NCBI GenBank assembly: GCA_964526565.1
Contig: CAZGMC010000036.1
Coordinates: forward strand, 1 to 36,447
Direction of reading: 5' to 3'
DNA: 36,447 nt
DNA from: CAZGMC01 sp964526565
Lineage (GTDB): Bacteria > Pseudomonadota > Alphaproteobacteria > DSM-16000 > Inquilinaceae
Shown here: piece after piece, positions 25,090 through 33,582 of the stretch
Position numbering within the stretch: the stretch's first letter is position 1
Layout: each line of letters begins with the position of its first letter
Made by a program: the position numbers and the translations under genes
The notes under the pieces: model-generated
The model's input: only the letters and a program-made list of their open reading frames with translations
Database searches by the model: none
What the model was told of the DNA's origin: nothing

Positions 25090-27393
25090 TCAAGCGTGGC
25101 CGCCGGCGGCAGCGGCCCGCCAGCCGGGACGCCGGCGCAGGCGCCGGTCCGGCCCGGCGGGTGGCGTCGCCGGGCCGGCCGGCAATGACGCGGGGCAGGC
25201 CTCCCGCGCCATGACATCGGCCATCAGCGCGCTCCAGCGGAGCGCGTGCAGCAGGGCGTTGTATTCGGAGGCGACGCTGCGCGTGTAGCCGGCATGCTGC
25301 ACGATCGAGCGGCGCTCCAGGTGGTAGAGCTCCGCCGCCGGGACGTAGCGCAGCTCGGCGCCGGCGGTGCGCAACTTCAGGCACAGGTCGGAGTCCTCGA
25401 AGTCGCCGATGACGTAGTCCTCGCTGAAGCCGCCGACCCGCTCGAACAGCGCCCGCCGCACCATCAGGCAGGCCCCCGTCAGGCCGGGCACCGCGCGCTC
25501 CACCTCGGCCGGCGGGAAGCGGCGCGGCAGGCCCTTGTAGAAGTGCCGGTTGATCCAGCGCCCGTGCCGGTCGCGCCAGAAGAACAGCCCGGCGTGCTGC
25601 AGCGAGTCGTCGTCGAACAGCAGCTTCGGCCCGACCGCACCGACCTTGCGTCGTGCCGTCAGCGCCGTGCTCAGCGTGGTCAGCCAGCCCGGCCGGTCCG
25701 GCACCACGTCGGAGTTCAGGAACAGCAGTGTCCGCGCCCGGGCCACGGCCGCGCCGGCGTTGCTGGCCGCCGCGAACCCGTAATTGCCGGACATGACGAG
25801 CAGGCGCAGCGGCAGCCCGTACAGCGCGTGCAGGCCGGCCAGGGTGTCCTTCACCACCGGCGCCTGCTCGGGCGAGTCCAAGACGTACAGGATCTCGGCG
25901 CCGGCCATGTCCGGATCGGTCGCCAGCGCCGCCACCTGGAAGCGCAGGAACGACAGGTTGCGGTAGAGCGGCACGACGATCGAGACGGACGGCCGTGCCG
26001 GCCCGTCACCGAAGCGTGTCTCCTCGGGCGCGCGTTTCGTCGCCATGCAGGCGGCGTGCAGCGCGGCCGTCGGCGGCGCGATGCAGTCCTGCAGGGCCTC
26101 GGGCGTGAGAAACGGCGCCGGAATGCTGCCGAGCACGGCGGCACGGGCGTCGGCCAGGCCGGCCGGCTGCGGCGGCGGCACCACCTCCAGCGTGGCGCCG
26201 GAGGCAAGCCGCAGCTCGAAGCGGTGCTGGCAGGCCGGCACCGGCTCCGGCTCATGCGGCGCAAAGGCAATGAAGCCGAGCCGGCAGGCGGCCGGCACCG
26301 GCATCTGGCGGTACCGTCTGGCGACATCGGCACGCGGGAAGCGGTGCCGCGGCGGCGGCAGATCGATCCGCCGGCCCGTCGGCGATATGGCCGTGAGGCG
26401 CACGATCAGGTCGTGCGGGTCGTGCAGCCAGCCGGCCGCGAACAGACCGCCCGTGCCGTGGCCGACCGCCAGCTCGACGTCGGCGCCGATCGGACGGTCC
26501 GGCACACAGGCGTTGCGCCGCTTCAGCGGCAGGCACAGCTGCATCTCGCGCGCGGCGGCGACGGCGGCCGGATCGGTCGCCGCCGCCCTGGCCAGGCTGG
26601 CGGCCAGATACTCGCGCGTCGCCGCCGGCGTGGTGTGGTTCCCGCCGAGCCATTCCAGCAGCGGCGGCAATGCGCCGGCCGGCGCCACGGCGGTGCAGGC
26701 GGCGGACCGCTCACCGAGGAACGCCACCAGCGCACCGGGTTCGCCGGCCGCCCGATCGAGCGTCAGCAGCATGGCGCCCTCCCCGCCCCCGGACGCCATG
26801 GCCGGCGCGAAGCCGTTGCGGCGCACGCCGTTCGCCGTGACGACCAGCGTCCGTTCCGGCGTGCCCAGGCCCGCCGGCAAGGCGCCGTCCGCCACGATCA
26901 GCCGCGGCGTCAGCGCCAGTCGCGGGACCAGCGGCGTCGGCGGCGGGAATGCCGCGAGCAGCAGCGCCCGGCACGCCATGGCGAAACCCGCGTCGGCGCC
27001 GAGCCGGAACAGGCCGGCGCAGGTATCCAGGACCAGGCGCACGAGCCTCAGCCGCGCCGCCGCATCGAGTCCCTCAAGCAGGGCGGTCGGGTCGAACCTC
27101 TCTGGCTGCGGCGCTGCCTCGGCCAGCGGCTCCCCGGCGGCACCGACGAACAGCAGCGGTCCGGTCGCGCCTGCCGCGGCCGGAGGGCGCAGCGCCACGA
27201 CAACGCGGCAGTCGCCGCCCACCGTCGGCAGCGTCAGGCTGGTGATCGGCGGCCTGACCGCGGCCCCTGCGGCAAGCGCCCTGACGCCGGCACCGCGGCG
27301 GCCCGGTGCATTCCAGTGGGCGAGCACCGCATCGCCGCCGAGGGCGAGCACGCCGGCCGCCGGCAGCGCGGTGTCGAGCTTGTGCGCAAGCAT
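25090..27393 (-). CDS. Glycosyltransferase family 2 with long N-terminal region
   Basis: The 767-residue protein has a GT2 domain at ~468-735: 'PSVSIVVPLYRNLSFLRFQV', LLVMSGNYGFAAASNAGA, the metal-binding 'LFLNSDVVPDRPGW', GPKLLFDDDSLQHAGLFF and 'VIGDFEDSDLCLKLR'. This order matches rhamnosyltransferase-like GT2 enzymes (NSD, then ED motif). The first 465 residues are Ala-rich with no recognised fold. At ~314-385 there is a 'GLFAAGWLHDP' strand, an 'RFPRADV' turn and 'LGFIAFAP', reminiscent of the GWxWD modules in neighbouring proteins but too divergent to call homologous by eye. The start at ATG 27393 has GAGG upstream. It lies 82 bases downstream of the RTX gene. It is expected to be cytoplasmic and to use a nucleotide sugar. 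Confidence 0.92.
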   Translation of the reverse strand: MLAHKLDTALPAAGVLALGGDAVLAHWNAPGRRGAGVRALAAGAAVRPPITSLTLPTVGGDCRVVVALRPPAAAGATGPLLFVGAAGEPLAEAAPQPERFDPTALLEGLDAAARLRLVRLVLDTCAGLFRLGADAGFAMACRALLLAAFPPPTPLVPRLALTPRLIVADGALPAGLGTPERTLVVTANGVRRNGFAPAMASGGGEGAMLLTLDRAAGEPGALVAFLGERSAACTAVAPAGALPPLLEWLGGNHTTPAATREYLAASLARAAATDPAAVAAAREMQLCLPLKRRNACVPDRPIGADVELAVGHGTGGLFAAGWLHDPHDLIVRLTAISPTGRRIDLPPPRHRFPRADVARRYRQMPVPAACRLGFIAFAPHEPEPVPACQHRFELRLASGATLEVVPPPQPAGLADARAAVLGSIPAPFLTPEALQDCIAPPTAALHAACMATKRAPEETRFGDGPARPSVSIVVPLYRNLSFLRFQVAALATDPDMAGAEILYVLDSPEQAPVVKDTLAGLHALYGLPLRLLVMSGNYGFAAASNAGAAVARARTLLFLNSDVVPDRPGWLTTLSTALTARRKVGAVGPKLLFDDDSLQHAGLFFWRDRHGRWINRHFYKGLPRRFPPAEVERAVPGLTGACLMVRRALFERVGGFSEDYVIGDFEDSDLCLKLRTAGAELRYVPAAELYHLERRSIVQHAGYTRSVASEYNALLHALRWSALMADVMAREACPASLPAGPATPPAGPDRRLRRRPGWRAAAAGGHA

Positions 27394-27475
27394 GAGGCTG
27401 AACCTCGGGCATCGGAATCACGCCGACGAAGCGGCGGCGGACCGCGCCGCGGCACGGCCCGCCACCATCGCCGGG

Positions 27476-28369
27476 TCAGGTGTTGTTGTCGTCGTCGGTC
27501 AGGGTGATGAAGGCAGCCGGGTTCTCGCCGACCTCATCGGCCGAGACGTTCAGCAGGGTGATGCTGTCGCCGTTGCCGAGGTCAATGACGGCATGCCCGC
27601 CCATGTCCGTCACCCGCGCCGCAATGTCTTCGGCGCTGTCGAACGTCAGGCCGTTGATGTTCCGGGCAATGGCCAGCATGTCCTCGCCAACCGTGAAATC
27701 CAGCACCAGGTCCTGACCGCTGCCGCCGCGGAAGACGAACACGTCGTTTCCGGCCCCGCCGCTGAGCATGTCATCGCCCGCCCCGCCGTCGATGAGGTCG
27801 TCGCCGACACCGCCGAACAGCAGGTCGTCGCCGGCACCGCCGGACAGCAGGTCGTCGCCCCGGCCGCCGCGCAGCAGGTCGTCACCGTCGCCGCCGATCA
27901 GGATTTCGTCACCGTGACCGCCATCGAGGATATCGTTGCCGGCCCCGCCGTCGATGAGGTCGTCGCCCCGGCCGCCGACCAGCACGTCGTCGCCGGCCCC
28001 GCCGGAGATGAAGTCGTTACCCTGACCGCCCTGGATGATGTCGTCACCGGCGCCGCCGTACAGGTCGTCATCCCCGCTGTCGCCGCGAATGACATCATTC
28101 CCGTCGCCGCCAAAGACGATGTCGTTGCCGGAACCGGCGCGGATCACGTCGTTCCCCGCTCCGCCGAACATCATGTCGGAGCCGCCGTTGCCGATGAGCA
28201 GGTCGTCGCCGTCATCCCCGGACAGCATGTCTTCGCCGGGGCCGCCGATCAGGGTGTCGTTGCCGTCGAGTCCGAACAGGAAGTCCTCGCCGGACAACCC
28301 GATGAGCAGATCCCCGGCGTTGGTCCCGGTCAGGAAGTCGTCGAAAGCACTGCCTTGCAGTGTGGCCAT
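27476..28369 (-). CDS. RTX calcium-binding repeat protein, type I secretion substrate
   Basis: The 297-residue acidic protein starts at ATG 28369 with GGAGG 6 bases upstream. Residues ~15-220 are almost entirely RTX nonapeptides (GGxGxDxLx), about 21 in a row, which fold into a calcium-binding parallel beta roll outside the cell. No enzymatic or adhesive domain precedes them. The C-terminal ~75 residues (DLVLDFTVGEDMLAI, then 'HAVIDLGNGDSITLLNV' and ENPAAFITLTDDDNN) match the serralysin-type uncleaved secretion signal. No Sec signal peptide is present. A type I ABC transporter and adaptor lie 1.5 kb upstream on the same strand and are the obvious exporters. A promoter-like pair lies just upstream, so it may be transcribed separately. 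A structural or surface-layer role is inferred. Confidence 0.93.
   Translation of the reverse strand: MATLQGSAFDDFLTGTNAGDLLIGLSGEDFLFGLDGNDTLIGGPGEDMLSGDDGDDLLIGNGGSDMMFGGAGNDVIRAGSGNDIVFGGDGNDVIRGDSGDDDLYGGAGDDIIQGGQGNDFISGGAGDDVLVGGRGDDLIDGGAGNDILDGGHGDEILIGGDGDDLLRGGRGDDLLSGGAGDDLLFGGVGDDLIDGGAGDDMLSGGAGNDVFVFRGGSGQDLVLDFTVGEDMLAIARNINGLTFDSAEDIAARVTDMGGHAVIDLGNGDSITLLNVSADEVGENPAAFITLTDDDNNT
27710..28327 (-). repeat. 27-bp periodic RTX repeat array
   Basis: The DNA copies of the RTX nonapeptides give a 27-base period for about 620 bases, dominated on the plus strand by CCGCC-T-GTCGTC-type triplets. Units vary at third positions, so this is an ageing coding repeat and not a fresh tandem duplication or CRISPR. 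Confidence 0.85.
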
Positions 28370-28414
28370 GATGGTCCTCCGTCGCTACACCCGTGCCAGA
28401 CCCCAATAAAACTA

Positions 28415-28440
28415 GAGGTCGATTGGATGCTATCGAGGTC
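28415..28440. promoter_or_regulatory. Direct hexamer repeat around the RTX -10 element
   Basis: GAGGTC occurs at 28415-28420 and 28435-28440, 20 bases apart (two helical turns), flanking the putative -10. This spacing would let a regulator bind the same face of the DNA. Support is by pattern only. Confidence 0.3.
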
Positions 28441-28456
28441 CAATAGAAAGAGTCAA
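28427..28456 (-). promoter_or_regulatory. Putative sigma70-type promoter of the RTX gene
   Basis: On the minus strand TTGACT (28456-28451) is followed after 18 bases by TAGCAT (28432-28427), giving 5/6 and 4/6 matches to the -35 and -10 consensus. It lies in a 213-base AT-rich gap between the GT4 stop and the RTX start and predicts a leader of about 50 bases. Transcription start is not demonstrated. Confidence 0.5.
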
Positions 28457-28582
28457 TGACTATCTTATGAAAAAACACTCGCTCAATCATCTTTTTTACG
28501 TGAATTAACAAGATATTGATTGTTTTTATATTGTCACAGGTATGGTCATACTCACAGCTCTTCGGTCACCTATTTTATCTTA

Positions 28583-29872
28583 TTACATGGTGACAGTGGC
28601 GTGATGCTGAGGCGGCAACATGTCCTGTTGCCCCGGCACGGGCGGATGTCCCACCACCGCACGGCCCTCGGCCACGTCCCGGACCAGCGCCAGGTGCCGC
28701 GTCAGCAGCCTGGCAAGTGCGTAGTGGTCGACCACATGCCGACGTGCCGCGGCCCGCACCGCGGCCATGGCGTCGGGGTGGTCCAGCGCCTGTTCGATCC
28801 GGGCGCAGATGGCTTCGGGCGAGAAGAAGTCGACGAGCAGGCCGTTCCGCCCGTCGGTGATCACCTCACGCACCGGCGCGGTGTCCGAGCCGACCACCAG
28901 GCAGCCACACGCCATCGCCTCGAGCAGCGACCACGACAGGACGAACGGCACGGTCAGGTAGACGTGCACCGATGAGGCCTGCAGCAGCGCCCGGTACTGC
29001 GGCGGCGGCAGGAAGCCGACGAAATGCACCCGCGTCCGGTCGAGGTCCGGCAGCTCGGCCAGCGCCCGCTCCCTGTAGGTGCGGCCGTCGCGCGGCCGGC
29101 GGCCATAGGCCACGGCGTCGCTGCCGGCGATGACGACATGGGCGCGTGGCCGCCGCGCCAGCAGGCGGGCCGCCGCCGCCATGAATTGCGGGAAGCCGCG
29201 GTAGGGCTCCATGCCGCGGGTCGCATAGGTGACGATCTCGGCCTCCGGTCCCAGGTCCAGCCCGGGCCGGCACAGGCCGCGCCGCGGCGCCGGGCGGAAC
29301 CAGTCGGTGTCGATGCCGTCGTGAATCTGCGAAATCTTGTGCCGGAAGCCCGGCGGCACCTGCGCCAGCTGGAACGCCGTCGGGCAGACGCCGCGGTCGC
29401 AGTGCACCAGATCGAGCAGCAGCGAGGCGTTGCGCGTGCGCAGCGCACAGGCCAGGTCGGCGTTGTCGGCGATCCGCTCCAGGAAGTCGCCGTCGCCGCC
29501 GCGGCCGTGGTAGTACCACTCAACGTAGCAGAGCAGCGGCGTGTCGGGAAACACCTCCTTGACGAACAGGGCAACGCCGAAGCCGGAATGGGCACAGACC
29601 ACGTCCGGCACGAAGCCCTCCCGTTGGAGTGCAGCGCAAGAGCGGTACACCGCCTGGCCGGTCAGCACTGCCCCCTCCAGCGGGCGCAGATAGGGATGCG
29701 TCTGCGGCCGCGGCGGGCGGGCCGGGACATAGGTGCGCCTGTCGACGCCAGGGATGGCGCCGTCACCGGTGCGTGCCAGGAAGACCACGCGGTTCTCGGG
29801 CCGTGCCGCCAGGGCCGCGGCCAGATGCGGGTAATGGCCGGGGAAGTATTCATGGAGGAACAGGACCTGCAT
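28583..29872 (-). CDS. Glycosyltransferase family 4
   Basis: The 429-residue enzyme starts at ATG 29872 (GAGGAC upstream), 14 bases after the HlyD-type gene; ATG 29890 would overlap that stop but has its RBS too close. N-terminal domain: 'MQVLFLHEYFPGHYPHLA', FVPDVVCAHSGFGVALF, 'LLCYVEWYYHGRGGDGDF'. Donor domain: 'ATRGMEPYRGFPQFMAAA', HVVIAGSDAVAYG, VHFVGFLPPPQYRALL, then 'SWSLLEAMACGCLVVGSDTA'. The EWYY/YHG and RGMEPYRGFP patterns are typical of a GT4 subgroup that recurs in alphaproteobacterial surface loci. Tight coupling to type I secretion genes is unusual and suggests that its acceptor is linked to the exported protein or to the cell surface. The specificity is unknown. Confidence 0.92.
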   Translation of the reverse strand: MQVLFLHEYFPGHYPHLAAALAARPENRVVFLARTGDGAIPGVDRRTYVPARPPRPQTHPYLRPLEGAVLTGQAVYRSCAALQREGFVPDVVCAHSGFGVALFVKEVFPDTPLLCYVEWYYHGRGGDGDFLERIADNADLACALRTRNASLLLDLVHCDRGVCPTAFQLAQVPPGFRHKISQIHDGIDTDWFRPAPRRGLCRPGLDLGPEAEIVTYATRGMEPYRGFPQFMAAAARLLARRPRAHVVIAGSDAVAYGRRPRDGRTYRERALAELPDLDRTRVHFVGFLPPPQYRALLQASSVHVYLTVPFVLSWSLLEAMACGCLVVGSDTAPVREVITDGRNGLLVDFFSPEAICARIEQALDHPDAMAAVRAAARRHVVDHYALARLLTRHLALVRDVAEGRAVVGHPPVPGQQDMLPPQHHATVTM

Positions 29873-29886
29873 CGCCACCGTCCTCC

Positions 29887-31212
29887 TCATTCCTCGCGGG
29901 CGGCGCGGTCCATCACCTGCGTGATCGGCGCCAGCAGATAGTCGATGGCCAGCCGTTCGCCGGTGACGATGAACACCTCGGTGGGCATGCCGGGATAAAG
30001 CTCGACCCCGCCGAGCTCGGCGAGCGACTCTTCGTTCAGACGGACGCGCGCCGTGTAGTAGCTGTCGCCGGTCGTCTCGTTGGTGATCAGGTCGGCGGAA
30101 ACCACCGAGACGGTGCCGAACACCACCGGCACGCGGCGCTGGGAATAGGCCGTCAGGCGGACCCGCGCCTCCAGCCCGGAATGGATGGAGTCGATGTCGC
30201 GCGGGTCGACATGGGCCTCGACGATCAACTCGTCGTCCAGCGGCACGACGTCCAGGATCGGCTCGCCCGGCCGGATCACGCCGCCCGGCGTGAACATCCG
30301 CACGTCGGTGACGAGGCCGGCCTGGGGTGACGTCACCACAGTCCGGTCGACCACGTTGCGGGCGGCACCGATGCGCTCGCCCAGGTCGGCGAGCGCCGCC
30401 TGCGTCTCGCGCAGGTCGTCGAGGATGCCGGTGGTCCGCGTGTTCTCCAGGTTGAGGATCTCCAGCTCGGTGGAGACGATGGTCTGCTCGGCCTGGGCGA
30501 TGCGCACCGTCAGGTCGCTGCGCTGGCCGTCCAGTTCAGCGGCGTGGCGCTGCAGCTCGAGCAGGCGCGGGCGCCGCTCGAAGCCGCGCTCATAGAGCCG
30601 GCGGACACCGTCCAGCTCCTCGTTGACGAAGGAGAGCTGGGCCTCGGTGGCCACATGCAGGGCCCGCAGCCCCTCGATCTCGGCGCGGACGTGGCCGATG
30701 CGCTGGCGCAGCAGCGACACGGCCCCATCGTGCGTCTCGCGGCGCGAGCGGAACAGCCGCTCCTCGGTTTCCAGCATGTCGGCGAGCGCCGGCAGCGTCG
30801 CCGCCGCCCGCACGTCGGCGGGAAACTCCAGCTGCGGCCGGCCGGCACGCTCGGCGAGCAGCCGCGCCAGCCGGACGCGGGCACCCCAGTACTGGCTCTC
30901 GAGCTGGTTCAGTTCGGCCGCCGGCAGGGTGCGGTCGAGGACCAGCAGCGGCTGGCCGGCCTCGACGCGGTCGCCGTCCCGGACCAGCAGCTCGCGCAAA
31001 ATGCCGCCCTCCAGGTGCTGCACCGTCTTGCGATGGCTGTCGACGATCACGACTCCCGGCGCGATGGCGGCGCTGTCAAGCGGCGCCACCACGGCCCAGC
31101 CGAAGAACCCGCCGAAGGCGATGGTGATGACGGCGAAGCCGGCCAGCACCGTGTTGCGCAGGCTGGGCGGCCGGTAGGGGGCGGCCGACGTATCGACGGC
31201 AGCCACGGTCAT
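29887..31212 (-). CDS. Type I secretion membrane-fusion protein (HlyD/PrsE family)
   Basis: This 441-residue periplasmic adaptor links the inner-membrane ABC transporter to a TolC-like outer-membrane channel. There is a single membrane anchor at ~22-44 (VLAGFAVITIAFGGFFGW), then 'KTVQHLEGGILRELLVRDG' of the lipoyl half-motif, a long coiled-coil hairpin at ~95-290 (Glu/Leu/Arg-rich), 'VVTSPQAGLVTDVRMFTPGG' of the second lipoyl half, and the beta-barrel domain. The C-terminus has ELYPGMPTEVFIVTGERLA, standard for PrsE/LapC-type proteins. ATG 31212 overlaps the ABC gene stop in ATGA, with GGGAGG upstream. The open frame continues much further upstream but is antiparallel-composition noise inside the ABC gene. 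No TolC gene is in the window. Confidence 0.95.
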   Translation of the reverse strand: MTVAAVDTSAAPYRPPSLRNTVLAGFAVITIAFGGFFGWAVVAPLDSAAIAPGVVIVDSHRKTVQHLEGGILRELLVRDGDRVEAGQPLLVLDRTLPAAELNQLESQYWGARVRLARLLAERAGRPQLEFPADVRAAATLPALADMLETEERLFRSRRETHDGAVSLLRQRIGHVRAEIEGLRALHVATEAQLSFVNEELDGVRRLYERGFERRPRLLELQRHAAELDGQRSDLTVRIAQAEQTIVSTELEILNLENTRTTGILDDLRETQAALADLGERIGAARNVVDRTVVTSPQAGLVTDVRMFTPGGVIRPGEPILDVVPLDDELIVEAHVDPRDIDSIHSGLEARVRLTAYSQRRVPVVFGTVSVVSADLITNETTGDSYYTARVRLNEESLAELGGVELYPGMPTEVFIVTGERLAIDYLLAPITQVMDRAAREE

Positions 31213-32963
31213 GACCGACCTCCCGGTGGCATCAGGCGACTGACCTTGCCGGCCCCCTCGCCCGCGGCGGCGATGGCTGGTGCCGGGCCGGTGATGCGGC
31301 GCAGGACCTCGGCGCGCTCGCCGAACTGGTCGACGCGGCCGTCGTTGAGCACCACCAGCTTGTCGGCGATCGTCATCACCGACGGCCGGTGGGCGATGAG
31401 CACGATGGTGGCGCCGCCCTGCTTGGCCTCGGCCAGGGCGGCGAGCAGGGCCTGTTCGCCCTCGGTGTCGAGGTTGGCGTTGGGCTCGTCGAGCACGATC
31501 AGGCGCGGCGCGCCGAACAGGGCGCGGGCCAGCCCGATGCGCTGGCGCTGGCCGCCGCTGAGCACGAAGCCGCCGTCGCCGAGCACGGTATCGTAGCCGA
31601 ACGGCAGGCGGCCGATCATGTCGTGGACGCCGGCGCGGCGCGCGGCAGCCACCACGGCGCGCGGGTCGGCCTCGGTCATGCGTGCGATGTTGTCGCGCAC
31701 CGTGCCGTCGAGCAGCGCCACGCTCTGCGGCAGGTAGCCGACATAGCGGCCGAAGTTCTCCCGCTCCCACAGATAGACGCTGTGCCCGTCCAGGTAGATG
31801 CCGCCGGCGGTCGGTTCCCACAGGCCGACGAGCAGCCGGGCCAGGGTCGACTTGCCGGCCGCCGACGGGCCGACGATGCCAAGCGCCTCGCCCGGCTCCA
31901 CCGCGAAGGACACGCCACGGAGCACCGGCCGGTCCAGGCCGCGCGGCACGAAGGTGAGACGGTCGACCACCAGACGGCCGGCTGGCGGCGGGAAGGTCAT
32001 GGTCGAGCGGCGCTGGCCGGCGTCGAGGACCGCCCGGACCCGCTGCCAGGCACTGAGCGCGAACACCCACTGCCGCCAGCTGGCGATCAGCCGCTCATAG
32101 GGCTGGAGGAAGCGGCCGGTGATGATCGAGGCGGCGATGATGGCGCCCGGCGTGACCTCGCGTTCGACGACAAGGAAGACACCGGTGCCGAGCACCGCGA
32201 TCTGCATCATCAGGCGCAAAGCCCGCGAGGCGGCGGCGATCGCCTTGCCCTTGCCGTTGCCGCCGTCGAGCAGGCGCAGCATGCGGTCCTGGGCGTGCTG
32301 CCAGCGGCGGGCGACGGCCGGCAGCATGCCCATCGCCTCGATCACCTCGGCATTGCGCACGGCGGCGCCGACCTCGCCGAACGACCCGGCGGCGGCTGTG
32401 CTGGCTTCGGCCAGAGGGCGGCGCGTCACCAGGTCGGCGACCAGCCCCATCAGCACCAGGATCACGGCAGAGGCCAGGGCGATCAGGCCGAACGCCGGGT
32501 GCAGCAGGAACATGACCAGCAGGAACAGCGGCGACCACAGCAGGTCGAGCGGCACGCTGACCGCATTGCCGGTCAGGAAATTGCGCACTTCGTTGAGGTC
32601 GCGCGAGGCCTGGCCGGCGGCCTGCGACCGGCCGTTCAGCGTGTCGGCCACCGCGGCCTGCAGCGTCGGCAGGTTGAGGCGGCGGGCGAAGCTGTCGCCC
32701 ATGACCAGATAGAGCCGCGCCCGGATGAACTCGAGCACGCCGTACACGGCGAGCGCGCCGACGGCGACCGTGGTCAGCATCGCCAGGGTGTCGAGGTTGC
32801 CGCTGCTCATCACGCGGTCGAAGGCCTGCAGCATGTACAGCGGCACGGTCAGCTGCAGCAGGCTGATGAACAGGCTGAACACGGCCGCGACCGCCAGCCC
32901 TCTGCGGAACCCGCGCAGCGTCTCGCGCAGGACATCCTGTTGCGCACCGGTCGCATGCGACAC
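31209..32963 (-). CDS. Type I secretion ABC transporter (PrsD family)
   Basis: A 584-residue fused membrane/ATPase exporter that drives secretion of RTX proteins. The start is GTG 32963, preceded by GGAGG at the right distance; the frame upstream to 33044 lacks this. Six membrane helices lie in ~20-330 (LAVAAVFSLFISLLQLTVPL; PLDLLWSPLFLLVMFLLHPA; PGAIIAASIITGRFLQPYE). The nucleotide-binding domain has Walker A 'GIVGPSAAGKSTLARLL' (~360-376), signature LSGGQRQRIGLARAL (~465), Walker B RLIVLDEPNANLD (~490) and the switch His in LIAHRPS. There is no N-terminal peptidase-like C39 domain, which fits a substrate with an uncleaved C-terminal signal, as in the RTX protein nearby. It is the first gene of the minus-strand secretion run. 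Confidence 0.96.
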   Translation of the reverse strand: MSHATGAQQDVLRETLRGFRRGLAVAAVFSLFISLLQLTVPLYMLQAFDRVMSSGNLDTLAMLTTVAVGALAVYGVLEFIRARLYLVMGDSFARRLNLPTLQAAVADTLNGRSQAAGQASRDLNEVRNFLTGNAVSVPLDLLWSPLFLLVMFLLHPAFGLIALASAVILVLMGLVADLVTRRPLAEASTAAAGSFGEVGAAVRNAEVIEAMGMLPAVARRWQHAQDRMLRLLDGGNGKGKAIAAASRALRLMMQIAVLGTGVFLVVEREVTPGAIIAASIITGRFLQPYERLIASWRQWVFALSAWQRVRAVLDAGQRRSTMTFPPPAGRLVVDRLTFVPRGLDRPVLRGVSFAVEPGEALGIVGPSAAGKSTLARLLVGLWEPTAGGIYLDGHSVYLWERENFGRYVGYLPQSVALLDGTVRDNIARMTEADPRAVVAAARRAGVHDMIGRLPFGYDTVLGDGGFVLSGGQRQRIGLARALFGAPRLIVLDEPNANLDTEGEQALLAALAEAKQGGATIVLIAHRPSVMTIADKLVVLNDGRVDQFGERAEVLRRITGPAPAIAAAGEGAGKVSRLMPPGGRS

Positions 32964-33582
32964 GGGCGGCCTCCATGGCAGCGTTCCTCCAGCCTGGGCA
33001 CGGCCGCCGCGGCGGGCCGGGAGCCCGGCTCCCGCCGCCCGCACTGGTTGCCATTGACCCTGGCGGCTCGCTTACTGACACGAAGAAACATAATATGCAA
33101 AGAAAATAATTTTGTGCTTATGAGATGTAACATCATTTTAAGATCGTGGCGGGACATAGCCTTTTTGACGAAAAACCATGGAGAATATCAAAAAAATTTG
33201 CCTGGAATCTGCTGCGCTCTGGCGCCTCCAAGCGCTTGATTTCAGTTAGGAAGCAAATGAATGAAACGCCGGCTGCACGCCCCTGGGTGGGTCGCCGCAG
33301 CGTTCCGTCGGGACGCGACGTCGTCGACCCTGCGACAGACCCGAGCCGCGCCTGCGGGCCGGTCAGCCGACGCGATGGCGCATCGACCTGTCGGCCCACC
33401 CGTCGACGCGCTGAACCCGCCCCCGCACGCCGCCCCTATCTTTTTGATATATCGACATTACTCTATGAAGGCGAATCGCGTGACTCCGATTCGCATCAAC
33501 GCTTCCGCCGCGCTGCCCTTGCCTCTGCCGGTCACCCATGCTTCATACGCTCAAGAGCGACCCGTTCTTGAGGGAGAAGTCC
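32964..33582. other. Divergent intergenic region with AT-rich island
   Basis: About 620 bases between the ABC transporter gene (minus) and the hydrolase gene (plus). From 33070 to 33260 the sequence is strikingly AT-rich. It holds a minus-strand -10-like TATTAT (33095-33090) without a good -35, a perfect 11-base palindrome GATGTAACATC at 33124-33134, and a plus-strand TTGACG (33164-33169). Short open frames cross the region on both strands, but none has an RBS plus protein-like composition. It should carry the promoters of both flanking genes. Confidence 0.55.

Noticed and set aside
21684..25214. A long plus-strand frame across the methyltransferases and GT4
   Set aside because: It is out of frame with the two methyltransferases and antisense to the downstream genes, with no recognisable sequence.
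27710..28327. CRISPR-like or satellite array
   Set aside because: The regular 27-base period is explained by RTX nonapeptide codons in a gene with RBS, start and stop.
33146..33571. A plus-strand 141-codon frame upstream of the hydrolase
   Set aside because: It spans the AT-rich divergent promoter region, has no RBS, and its composition changes abruptly with the base composition. No protein-like pattern is seen.
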